Positions 51,607 to 63,792 of a stretch of 64,000 bases of DNA are shown here, piece after piece; the stretch's first letter is position 1, and the number at the start of each line of letters is the position of its first letter. The stretch is from Parus major. Taxonomy: Eukaryota; Chordata; Aves; Passeriformes; Paridae. The notes under the pieces are model-generated. The model saw only the letters and a list, made by a program, of their open reading frames with translations. It had not been told where the DNA came from and made no database searches. Location: the NCBI RefSeq assembly GCF_001522545.3, contig NC_031773.1, forward strand, positions 39,147,669 to 39,211,668, written 5' to 3'. The translations under genes were made by a program, and so were the position numbers.

Positions 51607-51620
51607 TACATATATATGTA
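51607..51620. repeat. 14-bp perfect palindrome in an (AT)n/(ATAC)n tract
   Basis: TACATATATATGTA equals its own reverse complement. It sits in a short alternating purine-pyrimidine stretch from about 51593 to 51620. Confidence 0.85.
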
Positions 51621-52733
51621 CCCAAAAGCTGGTAGCAATGCAATCATTTCTCACAGCAACTCATTGTCAGCATTTCACTAATCATTTCAAAGAAGCAAGT
51701 ACAGTTTTTTTAATTATATTAAAAGAATGTGCTGGTTTGGTGGTGTTTTTTTTCTTTAACACTGTGATAGTCCAATCCTTTTGATTAAAAAAAAAAAATA
51801 AATAGAAAACAGTAAAGCAGATCTGGTCCTAATCTTATTTTTATGGTCAAAAAAATCTGTCTGAAGACACAACCCGGACTGAAAATGATAAAAATCTCTG
51901 TTCCAGCTATGAGGAAATACAGCCTAAGAGACCAAAGTAAAATCTCATGCTCTTTTGTTAGCATGCAGCCAAAATCAAGTTGTCCACTCAGGTCCCAGAG
52001 CACCGCATGTCCACCCTGCACAGTGAGGTGTCAAGCTGAAATACTAAGTTAAGAGCCCAAAACCAAGATAGTGCTATCAGCACAATGCTGGTGCAGCTGC
52101 ACTGGGCTGGCAACGCTGTCTCCAGCCCTCCAATTATCTCATTCAAGGCTGTATCTGGCCGTGGTGTGACAATATGTTAAATTGTCTGCATGGCTTCTGG
52201 TGACAGATCAAAAACAGTGTGGTAAATGATGTACAGTTCCAGTCCAGATTGCTTGTGTACTGCTGTTTTCAGATATCTTCAAGTGCCCTGATGAATTAAG
52301 TTCTTACCAGCAACTTTATGCCAAATGAAGCCTTGTCTGTTCTCCTGCATGGCACATAAAAAACCCATATAAGTTCACATAAATTTGAAATCGAGTATTC
52401 TGGCTAATTTGACTAAATAAAAGAGTTTGCCCAAGCCCATTTAGAGTAAATTGGTTCTTCATTTCTTCTCGTAGCACACAGGTCTGATGGGGGACACATG
52501 ATATGTTTAATCTGGAGTACAGACACAGGGGAAACTACAGCAAACCAAAACCACAGAGAGCAGCACTCTTCCTTCCTTGGAGTCTGGTGGATTGCTTACA
52601 ACTGCCCTCTATTGCTGTTAAACATAGCATGAAAGAGAAACTATGATCTCATTACACTGAGCAATGACTAAGATAACTGATAAGAGAATGATTAACAAAA
52701 GTGTTTATAACAGCGTCTTAATTGCCAATACCT

Positions 52734-52752
52734 GGATTGGATTGGATTGGAT
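52734..52752. repeat. (GGATT)n short tandem repeat
   Basis: Three full GGATT units plus GGAT are seen, followed by GGGGTTTTTTCC. Confidence 0.85.
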
Positions 52753-53599
52753 GGGGTTTTTTCCCTACCTTGAAAACAAGTAAAGATTTAACAATCTCTT
52801 ATTTTATTACATTTTTTTTTTCATTTACTTTTATAAAAAGTTAAATCAACTATGAATAGTGAGCAAATAATTAAATACGCATAGTCTTTCCATGAATAAT
52901 ACATAAGAACTAAATTTGCAGGTAAACTTTTCCTAAAAATATTTTGTTTATCTCTAAGCAAACAAACAACAGATATAATAAAAAGTAGACTTTAGTTTTG
53001 CTTTTTATTTGTTTTACTAAAATGTTATTAGAAATATAGTTAGAGTTTTAGAGGTTTTTGGCAAGTGCTCCTTAACATCCTGAGTATTTCATTTCTCGTG
53101 TGTGGAGTCAGTAGGCTGGTAAGGAGGGATAAGTAGATGTAACAGACCACGGCTCTTGCAGTCCTTAAAGTGGTGCTTTGCCCTGTTAACTGGCCCCAAA
53201 ATAAAAATCTAAATAATTAAAAAAGGATTGGGAGCTCTTAGTTTATTGTCTCTCAATGATTTCCATACTACCTCTGCTCAGTTCTCAGTTTAAATATAAA
53301 AAAGCTGTGGTATTTCCCTCTAACTGTTCTGTTCTCAAACTCATCCTAGACTCTGAAAGTGAAGCTGGCTTTTCCCTGGCTTGCATATCTCCTACAAAGT
53401 GCCTGCAATCTGACTGTTAGGAATTTGGTTGATGGGGCGCCAGCTGGAATCAAGCCTGGTTCATTCCCTGAGAGATGCATTGCTTCTGTGGAGCAACAAA
53501 AGGCAAAAGTACCAGCAATTTTCTCTAGCAGAGAGTCTGAACACATCCACAGATAAAGCATCCTGTGTCTCAGAAGACCTTTGTTACCTTCATGACTCT

Positions 53600-53670
53600 G
53601 CTGCTCTAGTCACCTTGGACAAATCACTCCACTTGTCCTTGCTGTCTTTGCTACATCCGTAAAAAATAGT
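53600..53670 (+). mobile_element. possible ancient MIR/L2-type 3' segment
   Basis: CACCTTGGACAAATCACTCC, then a pyrimidine-rich TTGTCCTTGCTGTCTTTGC stretch and ACATCCGTAAAAAATAG follow the conserved segment shared by MIR and L2 tails (a GACCTTGGGCAAGTCACTT-like block, then CTC/CTG-rich sequence, then CATCTGTAAAATG). About 60 bases fit the pattern with many differences. These families predate the bird-mammal split, so only decayed copies are expected in birds. Confidence 0.42.
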
Positions 53671-55869
53671 CTGTCAAGTAGGTGATCTATAGTAGAGCAA
53701 AGACTGCACAATGATTATTTGATCTAAAGGCATTCAGAAAAGGGACAACCACATGCAACCTAGTCTTCTTTTAAATTAAAAAACATGCCTCACCAAGTAA
53801 GAATAGACAAAAATACCCAGCAGTTTCTTTGTATTTGGATGCCTTATATTTTCTTCATCATATGATTAAAGGAAATTACACACAAACTTTCTGCTAAAAT
53901 CTTTGAACTAATAAATTTCTAATTCTCTTCATAACTTGAGATATTTTTGTGCTGTGCACTGCAGTTCCTGTAAGACACCAGGATGGGAAGAGAGGAAATA
54001 AAAATAGACATAGATGTCCTTCACATTATTGATATACTTGCCAAAGACATTCACCAGTCAATGACAAGCACTTTCCAGATAAGAGAAGAAATTATGAGAC
54101 CAAAAACTTTAAGTCCAGCACCTGGAATTTTTCTAATGATACTTTGATACAGAGAAAAAAATTGTTTGTAATGGACATTTAACAAAGTTGCTGGTTTTTT
54201 GAGCAGCCAGAGCTAAAGCCTCAGCTGGGAGCCTCTGTTTTTGAATACTGAAGGGCAGAACACACATTTATTTAAGGACTTACTTTCCAAGTGCAGGATA
54301 ATATATTTTTTGAGGCTTCATTTATGGGTTCAGGAAGGAAGTACTCAAAGATGGTCCTTTATTAAAAATCTGTTTCTAGGATACTCCAAAAGGAATGAAA
54401 TAATTTGGAAAAAAGCTGCCCTTGACTACTTTAGCATTTAATTTGGCCCATAGAAAAGAGGAACTCTTCCTCATTTTAGTTCTATGCCATTTCATCAGAG
54501 ATGACAAAACAGGGAGCAGATACCATGTAGTCTGAAAGAGGAAACCTGTATTTCAGGATATAACAGCTTGAGTGTTTTCCTTGGCTGATCCAACCTAATG
54601 ATTGACATCATTACTCACCAGTGAATTTAATTTACAAAGGGAAAAAAAGTTTCTGCTGTCTGGAAAAGATTGCATAAGAATTAAAATGTTAATGAAAACA
54701 AGAGGTTTGGTTTCTTCCAGTTTTTTTTTATTTGTTTTTTATGTAGAAGATCCAAACAATTTTAATAATGTCCTTTCGTTTTACATCAGTTTACTTTCAT
54801 TCTCAGCTCCTGGCTGATTGAAGTACTAGTTTTCTGTTTACTTTTGTTTTCACCATTCTCCTGAGATTCTGTAAGTTTCTAATACTTCTGTCAGGGATTA
54901 CCCTTAAACCTTACTTGTCAATTTGTTAAGCCATTGAAGGCCTAACAGAAAAGAAAAAAAAAACATGCATGAAAAAATTTACCAACTTCATTTAAAAAGA
55001 ACTATTGGAAATAGCTGGATAGTGCATAAAACCAAATACTGTCTTTCTTTCTGTGAAAAATTTTTTCTCCCATATGTAGAACTTTACAAGCAGCTATTTT
55101 TGTTAGCAATTATTCAACTCCTTCTTTCCTATCTTAATCTTACTCTTTCCCTTCTTACCAGCTTATCAGAAGTGATTTTTTCAGAAAGGTTATGAAATTA
55201 TAATCCTTCATTATATTCCCTTGCAAAGAGATCATAAGGATAAATGTTTATTCATATTCCCAATCTTGACAAAAAAGAAAGAAAGCTACGAATTCTTTAG
55301 ATGCTCCTCTGTGACACAGAGGTTGCAAAGTCATTACATAATAATAAAGATCCTCTATCACCACAACAGCAACAGACATATTGTTAGAAGGGTTATTTTA
55401 TATCATTCTTACTTTTCTGTGCCTGTCAAGATTCAGTAGTACTCTCATTTGACTCATGGAGAACACTTAAACTAGGGTGGTGAAATGTGAAAGGAAGTGT
55501 CTGTGCTGAACAAAATTGAACCAAACACGTCTTTACTCCAAGGCGACAAGTGTGTAAGTCCCTGGGTGGGTGCCAGTGCATTGAAAAGATCAGCATTTCT
55601 AAGGAAACAAATGTCTTTGACAGAAGTTTAGACTTGCCTTTTGAGTGAAAAAAGCAGAAAATAGTCATGATTTCTTTGAAAGTATATCTACTCTGAAAAA
55701 AATCAATACTGAAGATCAGCAGTCTCAGCTACAAGAAGTATGTCTGACAAGCCTATATAGCAAAGAACACCTCCTTGTAGGTCTGAATTCAAACTTAAAA
55801 ACAATGCAGCTTCATTTGAAGAAAATGGACCTGAGCTAAAACAACTTGCCTTTGAAGGACAGACATACT
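53671..55869. other. A+T-rich sequence, no supported gene or repeat
   Basis: Frames are short (up to about 80 codons) and overlap on both strands. Nothing is recognisable apart from T- and A-runs. Confidence 0.55.
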
Positions 55870-56205
55870 CTATGACTTCCTGAGAGGTGGGTGGAGACAG
55901 GTGGGGGTCTGTCTCTTTCTCCAGGCAGCAACTGACAGAACCAGAGGACGCAGTTTTAAAATTCACCAAGGGAAATATAGGTTGGATGTTAGGAAAAAGA
56001 TTTTATGGAAAGAGTGATAAAGTACTGGAATTGTCTGCCTGGGGAGATGCTGGAGTCACCATCCCTGGATGTGTTTAAAAAAAAATTGGACATGGCATGG
56101 TTTCATTGGGGTGTTAGGACTGGGCTGGACTCAATGATCTTGAACATCTCTTCCAACCTAGTGATTCTGTGATCCTGTTCTGATTCTGTGAACTCATTCA
56201 GCCAC
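55870..56205 (+). mobile_element. CR1 LINE 3' end
   Basis: The segment runs from the GGGTCTGTCTCTTTCTCCAG block through the TAGGTTGGATGTTAGGAAAA block (from 55978), TGGAGTCACCATCCCTGGA (56050-56068), GTGTTTAAAAAAAAATTGGA, a GGACTGGGCTGGACTC block and TTGAACATCTCTTCCAACC. It ends in degenerate ATTCTGTGA repeats at 56162-56190. This is the standard 3'-terminal ~330 bp of a CR1 subfamily different from the 3-kb copy. It carries stops and covers only the last codons of ORF2 plus the 3' UTR. Confidence 0.92.
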
Positions 56206-59200
56206 ACCTGACTCATTCCAGACATGAGGGAGGTACATAAATACTCATTTCTACAATTCCTTGGTTAGTCCAGGCAGAACAATCTTTGATCACCTTGTAC
56301 CTACTGGTGTAGTAACAATCTTAGAAGAAAGTTCTCAAGTTTCTTGCTATCCATGAAGCTTTGTAAAGTAGTTGGAAAATTGCTCTGGAATGGTTGCACT
56401 CTCCAATTAAGTCTTTTTTTTTTTTTTTTTCCTATGGTGTTGCTGTGACATATCAAGGAAAATTAACATCTTCCTTGTGGAGTGAAGAAAAATGCATCAG
56501 AATGTAAATTTCCTTCTCATGCCACAAACATGAGTAGAAACCAACCAGGAACTGCTCTAGGCTTTTCACAGGACTCTGTGCTAAAAATGAAAATTAGCCT
56601 ATGCACAAATAGTTGTAAAAATGAAACATAAAGAAAAATATATTTAAAAGAATATCTGAAGATTTACAATAAAGCTGGGATGAGTTCTAAAAAGTAATTA
56701 TGCCATACTTGTTGAGTAAGTCTGAATTCACAACGTGACTAATACCAGCTCCTTGCTGTTAGCATAGCAGCTTAAATAACATAAAATGTAATATATTTGC
56801 TGCTGTCCTTTTCTAGCATAAGCAATACAGTTTACAAAAAAATTATACTAAGAAATTAGTACTGTTATTTCAAAGCTAAACATCACAAAAATACATATTT
56901 TAAATTAAGTAGATTCCTTATAATGACTTTCTGCTTTTTATCATTATTTCTAGTATGTCAGAGGCTCAGAAACAAAGTACACTCTGGGGGCAACCAGGCA
57001 CAAACATGGCATTTGTTCTTTAGCTAAATAAAATCTCTGGCTGCCTCCTTATTACGTTTGAGATATAAATCCTCGTGAGGGCTCAGTCAGATGAAGCAAT
57101 GGTCCAATAAGTCAATCCAGTGGGATGCCTGCTCTGATTATCCCAATTCATCTTCAGTGCAAGCTGCTGATATATGCACATAATAACAAACCAGTAGGGA
57201 GTATTGAAGAAAATCTGGCTTTTTTTATAATTAGACATTTGCTATAAAGAACTGCAGAGTTATATAATCATCCTAATAGGCATAAATGAAGCTTTACTTT
57301 GTTTGCTACTGAAGCATGGATAATTTGTCATCCATTTAATCTACTGCTTTCAACAGATTTATTCCTTTGCATTGTTGACTATATATGAAGATATCAATAA
57401 TCTAAGCTTATAGAATTCAAACCACTGTGATAAGATCTGAGCATATCTGTCTTTCTAGATACATGTAATTGGTGAGAGGATCAAATTTGCTGATCTTATT
57501 TATTCCAGCTGCTTAGATGAAAAAAGCTATAATAGCAGAAGACATTTATGTGATATAAATATCCTAATGAATATGCAGTTGCTTCCAGGAAAACATTCTG
57601 TAAAAGTTGGGTCCTTAACCAATAATGCCACACTGACAAGCATTTCTGGTTCAAATGTGGTCACTGTCTTAGCCACTATACTTTTTCCAGAAAAATACAA
57701 TTTTCAGGGGAATAAGAACACCCAGACAGTGGATTGCCACTAGTAAGAGTATAAAATTACTCCTGAGTAATTAAGCAAAATGAGTGAAAAATGCCTTTCT
57801 TGTTAGAAGAGATCAGCACCCCTGCTAAGTCTGAGCATCTGAAACTTTCAAGAAATAAAGAATAAAAATGCTTCTCTGAAAAACTGAGGGTTTTTTTGAG
57901 AGATGTTCATCACTATAGATTGTGAGGAGTAGGTGTCAAACATCATTATTTTCTAAGAGAAAATCACCCTTTAGGGCATATATATCTGCAGAGAGATGAA
58001 TTCAAACAGATTTCAGAGTTTGAATCACAAAACAAATGTATCCCAGAAGGAGAAATTTTATACACCTACCTCCCATTGATTCCAACATCATGCAACAAGA
58101 GTTACCACATTCAATAAATATTTTCACTGTTTTACAGACCATCACAGCATTATTAAAATTCTTTTGATTTAGGCTAATCATCATCTGGTTCTCCTTTATG
58201 CCAGCATCTACAGGTGTGCAAATATAGACAGGATTTACTGGCATAATAAGTAACCTTAGTGAGGAGAGTAGTCCTTCCCACAACTAACTGCAGTGTAAGA
58301 CAGCGCAGAGTGTGTCATCTGCATTTATTTAAAGGATAAATTTGCTATTTACCATTAGTACTATATGCCCTAAAAATAATTTTTTTACAAATTGCCTTTT
58401 TATGTTTTGGGGTTTTTTTTGGTCTTTTTCAGCAACAGTTCTTCCTTTGTCTGTTCTTTGGTATCTCAGGAGATTTTTCTACTAACAGGCTACCATCCAG
58501 CTAGAGTCTGTCAAGAGGACACTAATAATCAATTAAAGCAATACCAAAATCCATATTTAGTAATATTTAGCCACTGAGAATATACTGGACAACAAAAATA
58601 GAATTATTTAAAAATCTACATTTTTTCCCTACTGCACCCAAAGCATTTTCTATTCCATAGTTAAAATATTTATGTTTCTGTTCATCATTTGGATTCTGCT
58701 TTGGCCTTGGGTACTTGATTGTCTTTTGGCTCTTAAGCATCTGCAATTGCACCTTATTGCATTATTTTTCTACGTTTAATGCAAATGGAATAATCACTTA
58801 TGTGTCTCAATGATAGAACGCTATAAAAGGGCCACATTATGAGAGAGCGAATATTGGATTTCATGGGAATGACTGAATAACACTGCTTTTTAATTGTCTC
58901 TAGTACCTGTTTTTCATCACTTGCAGAAGACCTAAAATCAATTGAAATTTTTATGAAATGTAAAAATGTGTCAAATGAATATATGCATGCAGTGCAGCAG
59001 CAATAACACTAATATGTCTCTTTCAATAAGCAGTGTAGCAAACTGTCTCCAGAAATTAACAGGTGCATCACAACTTCTGATAGAAAATCCACAGGAGAAT
59101 AGTCCATTTCACTAATGTTGGGTTTGTTTGGATTTTTTTTCTTTGCTGATGCCACATCAGATTCCAACTGTCAAAAACTTTTAGTAGCAAAAAAGCATGC

Positions 59201-60039
59201 AAAGATAATATAGGAAAAAAAATCAACTTAGCAATATCCTTTACCTTTTAAATGAAAAAGATAGAAATTTATGAAATATCCCCCATTTTGTTGGCTTCTG
59301 CCTGATCAGGTGGAACAGCCCAGAACAGAACTTCACTTACAAAAAAGAAGGACACACTGCTTGCTATTATAATTTTAAGGAAAATAGTTTATCAAATCAA
59401 TTGCATGACACATTTTTAACCTAAGATTGTGAAGTAGCATGAAGAAGGTTTAATTTCTAGACATGATAGCCCTCATTGCTGTTTAGTTCATGACATAGTA
59501 TGTGTAAAATTCTTATAGACAATTTAATCCTGGCTGGATTACACAGGTTTGAAATAATATGTAATGAGTACACTTAAATAGTGATTATATTATAGAGGTA
59601 TCAGTTGTCCTCTCTTTGCATCATTGCATACATAGAGGGAATGTAGAATTTTTCTCAGGTAATAAAAGTTGATATTCTTACACATTTGCTGGTGGAAAGC
59701 ATCTACACTTCCATCCAAAACCTCAAATCATCAAAACCTGCAAAAATATTGCAAAGTTCAGGAATATTCTGACAAGAAAAATTAAAAATGTACCTGCACC
59801 CAGTAAAAATTTATGGCATCATTACTATCTGATTTCTTTATACTAAAAAAAAAAAAGTTTATTTTTTTGCTTTATTCTAAAATTAAATTAATTAAATTTA
59901 AAATACTGGGCAGTTAGTTATACTAATTTAAAAAAAATTTACTTTTTTCATCAGTGAAACAGAAAATAGCAAGTAGAATAGGATAATGATTTTCATATAA
60001 TACACTTATAAAATAACTATGGTTAGAAATAATGTATTT
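56206..60039. other. A+T-rich sequence, no supported gene or interspersed repeat
   Basis: A 17-nt T-run lies at 56414-56430. Open frames stay below 95 codons and carry no motif. Confidence 0.55.
56414..56430. repeat. poly-T run, 17 nt
   Basis: Seventeen T residues follow AAGTC and are followed by CCTATGG. Confidence 0.9.
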
Positions 60040-60330
60040 CACACCCATGAATGAGAGAAGAGCCGCCAGAAAGGAAGCTAAGGGTTGCAGCAAGGCCTCC
60101 TCAACAAGGGGCACAATCTTACTGTGGCTGAACAGGTCTGGTTGGGGGATGAGGAGCAGGGTTGGCTGCGGTCCAGCCAGCCTGGCAGGTCTGTGATGGG
60201 AATGCGAGTCCCAGGTCAAGCTGGGGAGAGGATTCAGCAAGGGCAGACCATGGCAAGGGATGGGCAGACAGGAAAAACTGCGACATCATTTGGGCAGGGA
60301 CTGATGGTGTAAATCAACAGCCAGGCAAGG
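60040..60330. other. GC-richer patch of unknown origin
   Basis: About 290 bases are clearly richer in G and C than the flanks, with several G-runs on the plus strand. The composition resembles that of a transposon or LTR remnant, but I cannot match it to a family. Frames in it (75 codons plus, 105 and part of 168 codons minus) overlap and carry no known motif. Confidence 0.45.
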
Positions 60331-61449
60331 GGATGTTCATTTAATCTCTTCTTACTGTTTCTTTGTTTTCCAGAGATCTGACCTAAGATTACATGGCTGC
60401 ACCACATCAGAGCAAACTTTGAACAGGGACAATTAAATCCCTGAGGGCTGCTAGAGTTGCAAAGGCTGAGTACAGAGAAAAATATTTCAGGATGGCAAGA
60501 TCCTGCTGCACTCAGGGCCTTGAGAGAAAAAGCAAGGAATTTGTTTGAGATGTCACTGAGATATCCTAGCAATAGTCCAGACTGGTGGCTGTAAACAACT
60601 GGTTTGGATGAAGGATATTTATTAAAACCAGAGTGTGACTCTAAGTCCAGGAGATTTTGAGTAATAGCATTTGACTTCTGGGAAAAAAAAATACCCCGCA
60701 GATTTCTAGCTAAATATTCCCCATGGGCAATTTCCACCATGTGCTACTGTTGTACTGTATAAGATGTATACTTCCATCAGCTTCCACCACTGCTCTCTAT
60801 AGATTATGATTCCTGACAGGACTATGCCTCCAACCACACAGTTTCTGTGTTTGCTGTACTGCTGAAGACTGCCCCAGATATCTCCAGATACGACACTTTA
60901 GCAGAAATGTTTACAGTTAAAAGCCAGCTTACAGAGGAAGATACATGTGAAATATATCTCTCCTGAGAAACAGAAAATCAATCCTAATCAAATTGTCTGA
61001 GAAGTAGGCTTTTGTTGTTACAGTTTTGAATAAGATCAGTTTTGAATAAGAGTAATTTTTATGAAACATATCTTTTTAAAACAAGTCTTAATTCCCCTCC
61101 TAAAACCTCTTTCCTCTTCCTCTTACACAAGCACAACATACACATGCTTCCCTAGACATAATATTGCTTTCCTTTAGAAGACATCTTATGAGCTGATTTA
61201 TCAGGTGATTCTTAAAATAAATAACAATTTGTTTAATTTCTGCCTGCTATTACAGCCAAAATTTTTACCTTTGTTTAAAATGTAACAGAACACTGATATG
61301 TGTGGGGTGGGGCAGAACTATGGCTATTCCTGTGCCAAAGAAGAAATCACGGTTGATTGGCATAGTGTGAAGACAGCCTGGTAAATATCTGTGCAGGACC
61401 TGTCAAGCTGTTACCCTTACAACTGTACTGCATGTCTGTGAAAATTTTT
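60331..61449. other. no supported gene; overlapped by a 168-codon minus-strand open frame
   Basis: A minus-strand open frame (60234-60740, 168 codons) is the longest not explained by a repeat. Its Ser/Leu/Cys-rich translation shows no domain, and its 3' part lies in the GC-richer patch. I regard it as chance. The rest is A+T-rich and featureless. Confidence 0.45.
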
Positions 61450-61958
61450 CAGAATAGAATGACGAATAGAATCGTAGAATTGAATCACAGAATTGTGTTC
61501 TATGTTAGTGTTGGAAGGGTCCTTAAAGATCACAGAATCACAGAATGATTTATGTTGGAAAAGGCTTCTAAGATCACTGGGTCCAGCCATCAAACTAACA
61601 CTGCCAAGTCCACCATAAAACCATGTCCCATCTTGTTCCCTCCCTGCCTCCCTCCACTATGGGCAGGGCCACCTTCCACTAGACTAGGCTGCCCATGGTT
61701 CCCATCCAGCCTGGTCTTGAACATCTCCCAACACGGGGCAAACCCATTTCAGTGTCTCATAACCTTCCCAGGAAATAATTTCTTCCTTATAACTTATCTA
61801 AAATTAATCCCAGTCATTTGAAGCCAATCCCCCTTGTCCTATCACTGCATGCTCTTTTAAAGAGTCCCTCTTCTGCTCTCTTGTAGGCCCCCTTTGGGTA
61901 CTGGAAGGTGCACTAAGGTCTCCCAGAGCCTTCTCTGGGCTGAATAAATCAAGCAGCA
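61450..61958 (-). mobile_element. CR1 LINE 3' fragment, minus orientation, split by a nested CR1
   Basis: On the plus strand the element begins with several degenerate copies of the reversed CR1 terminal repeat (AGAATAGAAT and similar, about 61450-61497). It continues with TTGGAAGGGTCCTTAAAGAT up to 61532. It resumes at 61630 (ATCTTGTTCC) and runs through GGGCAGGGCCACCTTCCACT, GTCTTGAACATCTCCC, ATTTCTTCCTTATAACTTAT, CCTTGTCCTATCACTGCATG and GTACTGGAAGGTGCACTAAG, ending near 61958. The two halves join into a continuous CR1 3' end once the inserted segment is skipped. No intact frame remains. Confidence 0.88.
61533..61629 (-). mobile_element. second, strongly truncated CR1 inserted into the first
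   Basis: On the plus strand the segment starts with a fresh terminal-repeat motif, CAGAATCACAGAATGATTTA. It continues through GTTGGAAAAGGCTTCTAAGA, CAAACTAACACTGCCAAGTC and CACCATAAAACCATGTCCC. This is the 3' end of a different CR1 subfamily, of the kind whose 3' UTR has AACACTGCCAAGTCCACC. Only about 97 bp were inserted, in the same orientation as its host. Confidence 0.82.
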
Positions 61959-63792
61959 TTTTGTAAAGCAGAGAAGAATGAAAAATATCATAGATGTGCT
62001 GCATCCTCCAATGTGACTTAGATGGGTATGTAAGTTCATCTAGATCCAGGTAATGTGCTAGGTGAAATCAAAGTTCAGAATGGTTAACTGTTTTCATCCC
62101 TTACGTAATTATATTCTAGCTGTGTTGTAGATTTAACTGTGATTGAGTGTCTTATACAGGGGTTAATTTCCTAACATTTAAAATTCTTTGTGACACTCTT
62201 TCCATCTTTGTTTTGTAGTTGTCCGAATTTTGTGTTGAATATTTTCAGAATGTGGACAATAAGGAAAAACAAAGCCAGCTTTCATCTTGCTCAATGAGAC
62301 TGACAGGACTCATCAAGAAAATTATTGAGTAGTGTAGTCAATATATAGCTGAATTTCTATCTCACATTAATAATAATGATTCAAGTATTGTCAAAATTCA
62401 ATGTGTTATGATTAGGTAAGCTTCATTATGTTTCAAGATAACTCTAAACTGTGTTTTGGAAGAAGAGATAAACACTGAAAGAATTAAAATATTGGAATTA
62501 TATGACATTCACATGGGGGCAGAGTCATGACTAACGTCATCTAAACACTGTTTTAATTTGCATTGCTGAACTTGAACCCCTCAATTTAGTAATTCCATGA
62601 AGAATTACTGTGCCTCAGGCTGAAATGTTCTTGAAAGTGCCACTTAAAACAATTCAGATTTTTCTGAGAACAAGATAAGAAAGAAAAAAATCTATTGTTT
62701 TGCCCTTACTGAAAGCATCAAGACAATAGTTCTAAAGATACTGTACCATCTCTCTGTTTCAGACTATGAACAGGAACTTCAGCCCTATCTTAATGAAAAA
62801 AACTAAAATTTTAATAAATGTTCTATCTCTGAAGATCGCTGTGGATCTTCTCAATTTCAATATGAATGGGTAGGCTGTGACCATTGACACCCAAACAAAG
62901 GATCTACAGTTTTTTAAGCTCCATTCCAGGTGATAAGATACCAAACAGTTTTATATATTATTTTTTTCTCTTATTTTGTCTATTATGGCTCCAGAAACAT
63001 AAAATGCAAGCTCTGGATGTAAGTAGAGTTGCATTTTAATATAAAGAAATATGATTTAAATTAAGAGATTCAAGTTAAGGTTTCACAGGTAAGAGCTACT
63101 ATGGAGTTAACTGTCTTAAAGATCTATGAGTACTAAATGGTACTATTTCTTGTTTAATGTCATGGTTTACTTGATTTTGCTCATTGTAATACAGTAAAAT
63201 AGCAGCAGCATGCTGTATATACATGCACACATATATTTTAACATTGTTACTATTGGTTGCAAAATAAAACACAATAACTTGCAACCTTATGGCAAAGAGA
63301 AAAGCAACAACAGCTGTCTTATCTGTACATAAAAAAGGAAAGAGATGAAAAACAGCTAATAGAAAGGAAGAAAAAAAACTTAATTTGATTCTGTAATCTT
63401 TCCTCTTCAACACTTCTCTTGGAAACCAAGACCAGATTTCATTCTTTGCACTAAAATATCGGGCATAAAATTTTGACCCCAATCAAAAACCTTTTCTTTT
63501 ATTCTGCCAGCTAATAATACAGCAATAAAGCATAGTAATTAACTGAATTTTAGTCTCTTAGTTTAAAAAGACATTCTAATAGTGTGAAAATTAGGGTCAC
63601 CAATTGAAAAAGCGGTTGATTTCCCTTAATTTTTACTATTTCATTAAACTTTTTTTCAGATTTAAAAGTACTTGCTTTTTCTACTCATCTACTATTTTAA
63701 TCCTTTATTTTTCTCTCTTTTCACTCTAGCCAAGCTATCACACAGAGATTATTTTGTAGAAAAAATTGGTTTAATTTTTTTCTCTGTATGAT
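61959..63792. other. A+T-rich sequence, no supported gene or repeat
   Basis: Frames of up to 127 codons (63099-63482, minus) show no motif. No repeat family was recognised before the CR1 fragment at the right edge. Confidence 0.55.

Larger units (their letters stand above)
48801..53599. other. A+T-rich sequence, no supported gene
   Basis: A GC-moderate patch at about 49340-49690 and another at 52080-52160 are unassigned. Small features include an alternating AT palindrome (51607-51620), a 12-nt A-run (51787-51798) and (GGATT)n (52734-52752). The 77-codon frame at 50321-50554 has no recognisable motif. Confidence 0.5.

Noticed and set aside
60234..60740. 168-codon minus-strand open frame
   Set aside because: No domain, signal peptide or family resemblance. 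It overlaps an unassigned GC-rich patch and competing frames on the other strand.
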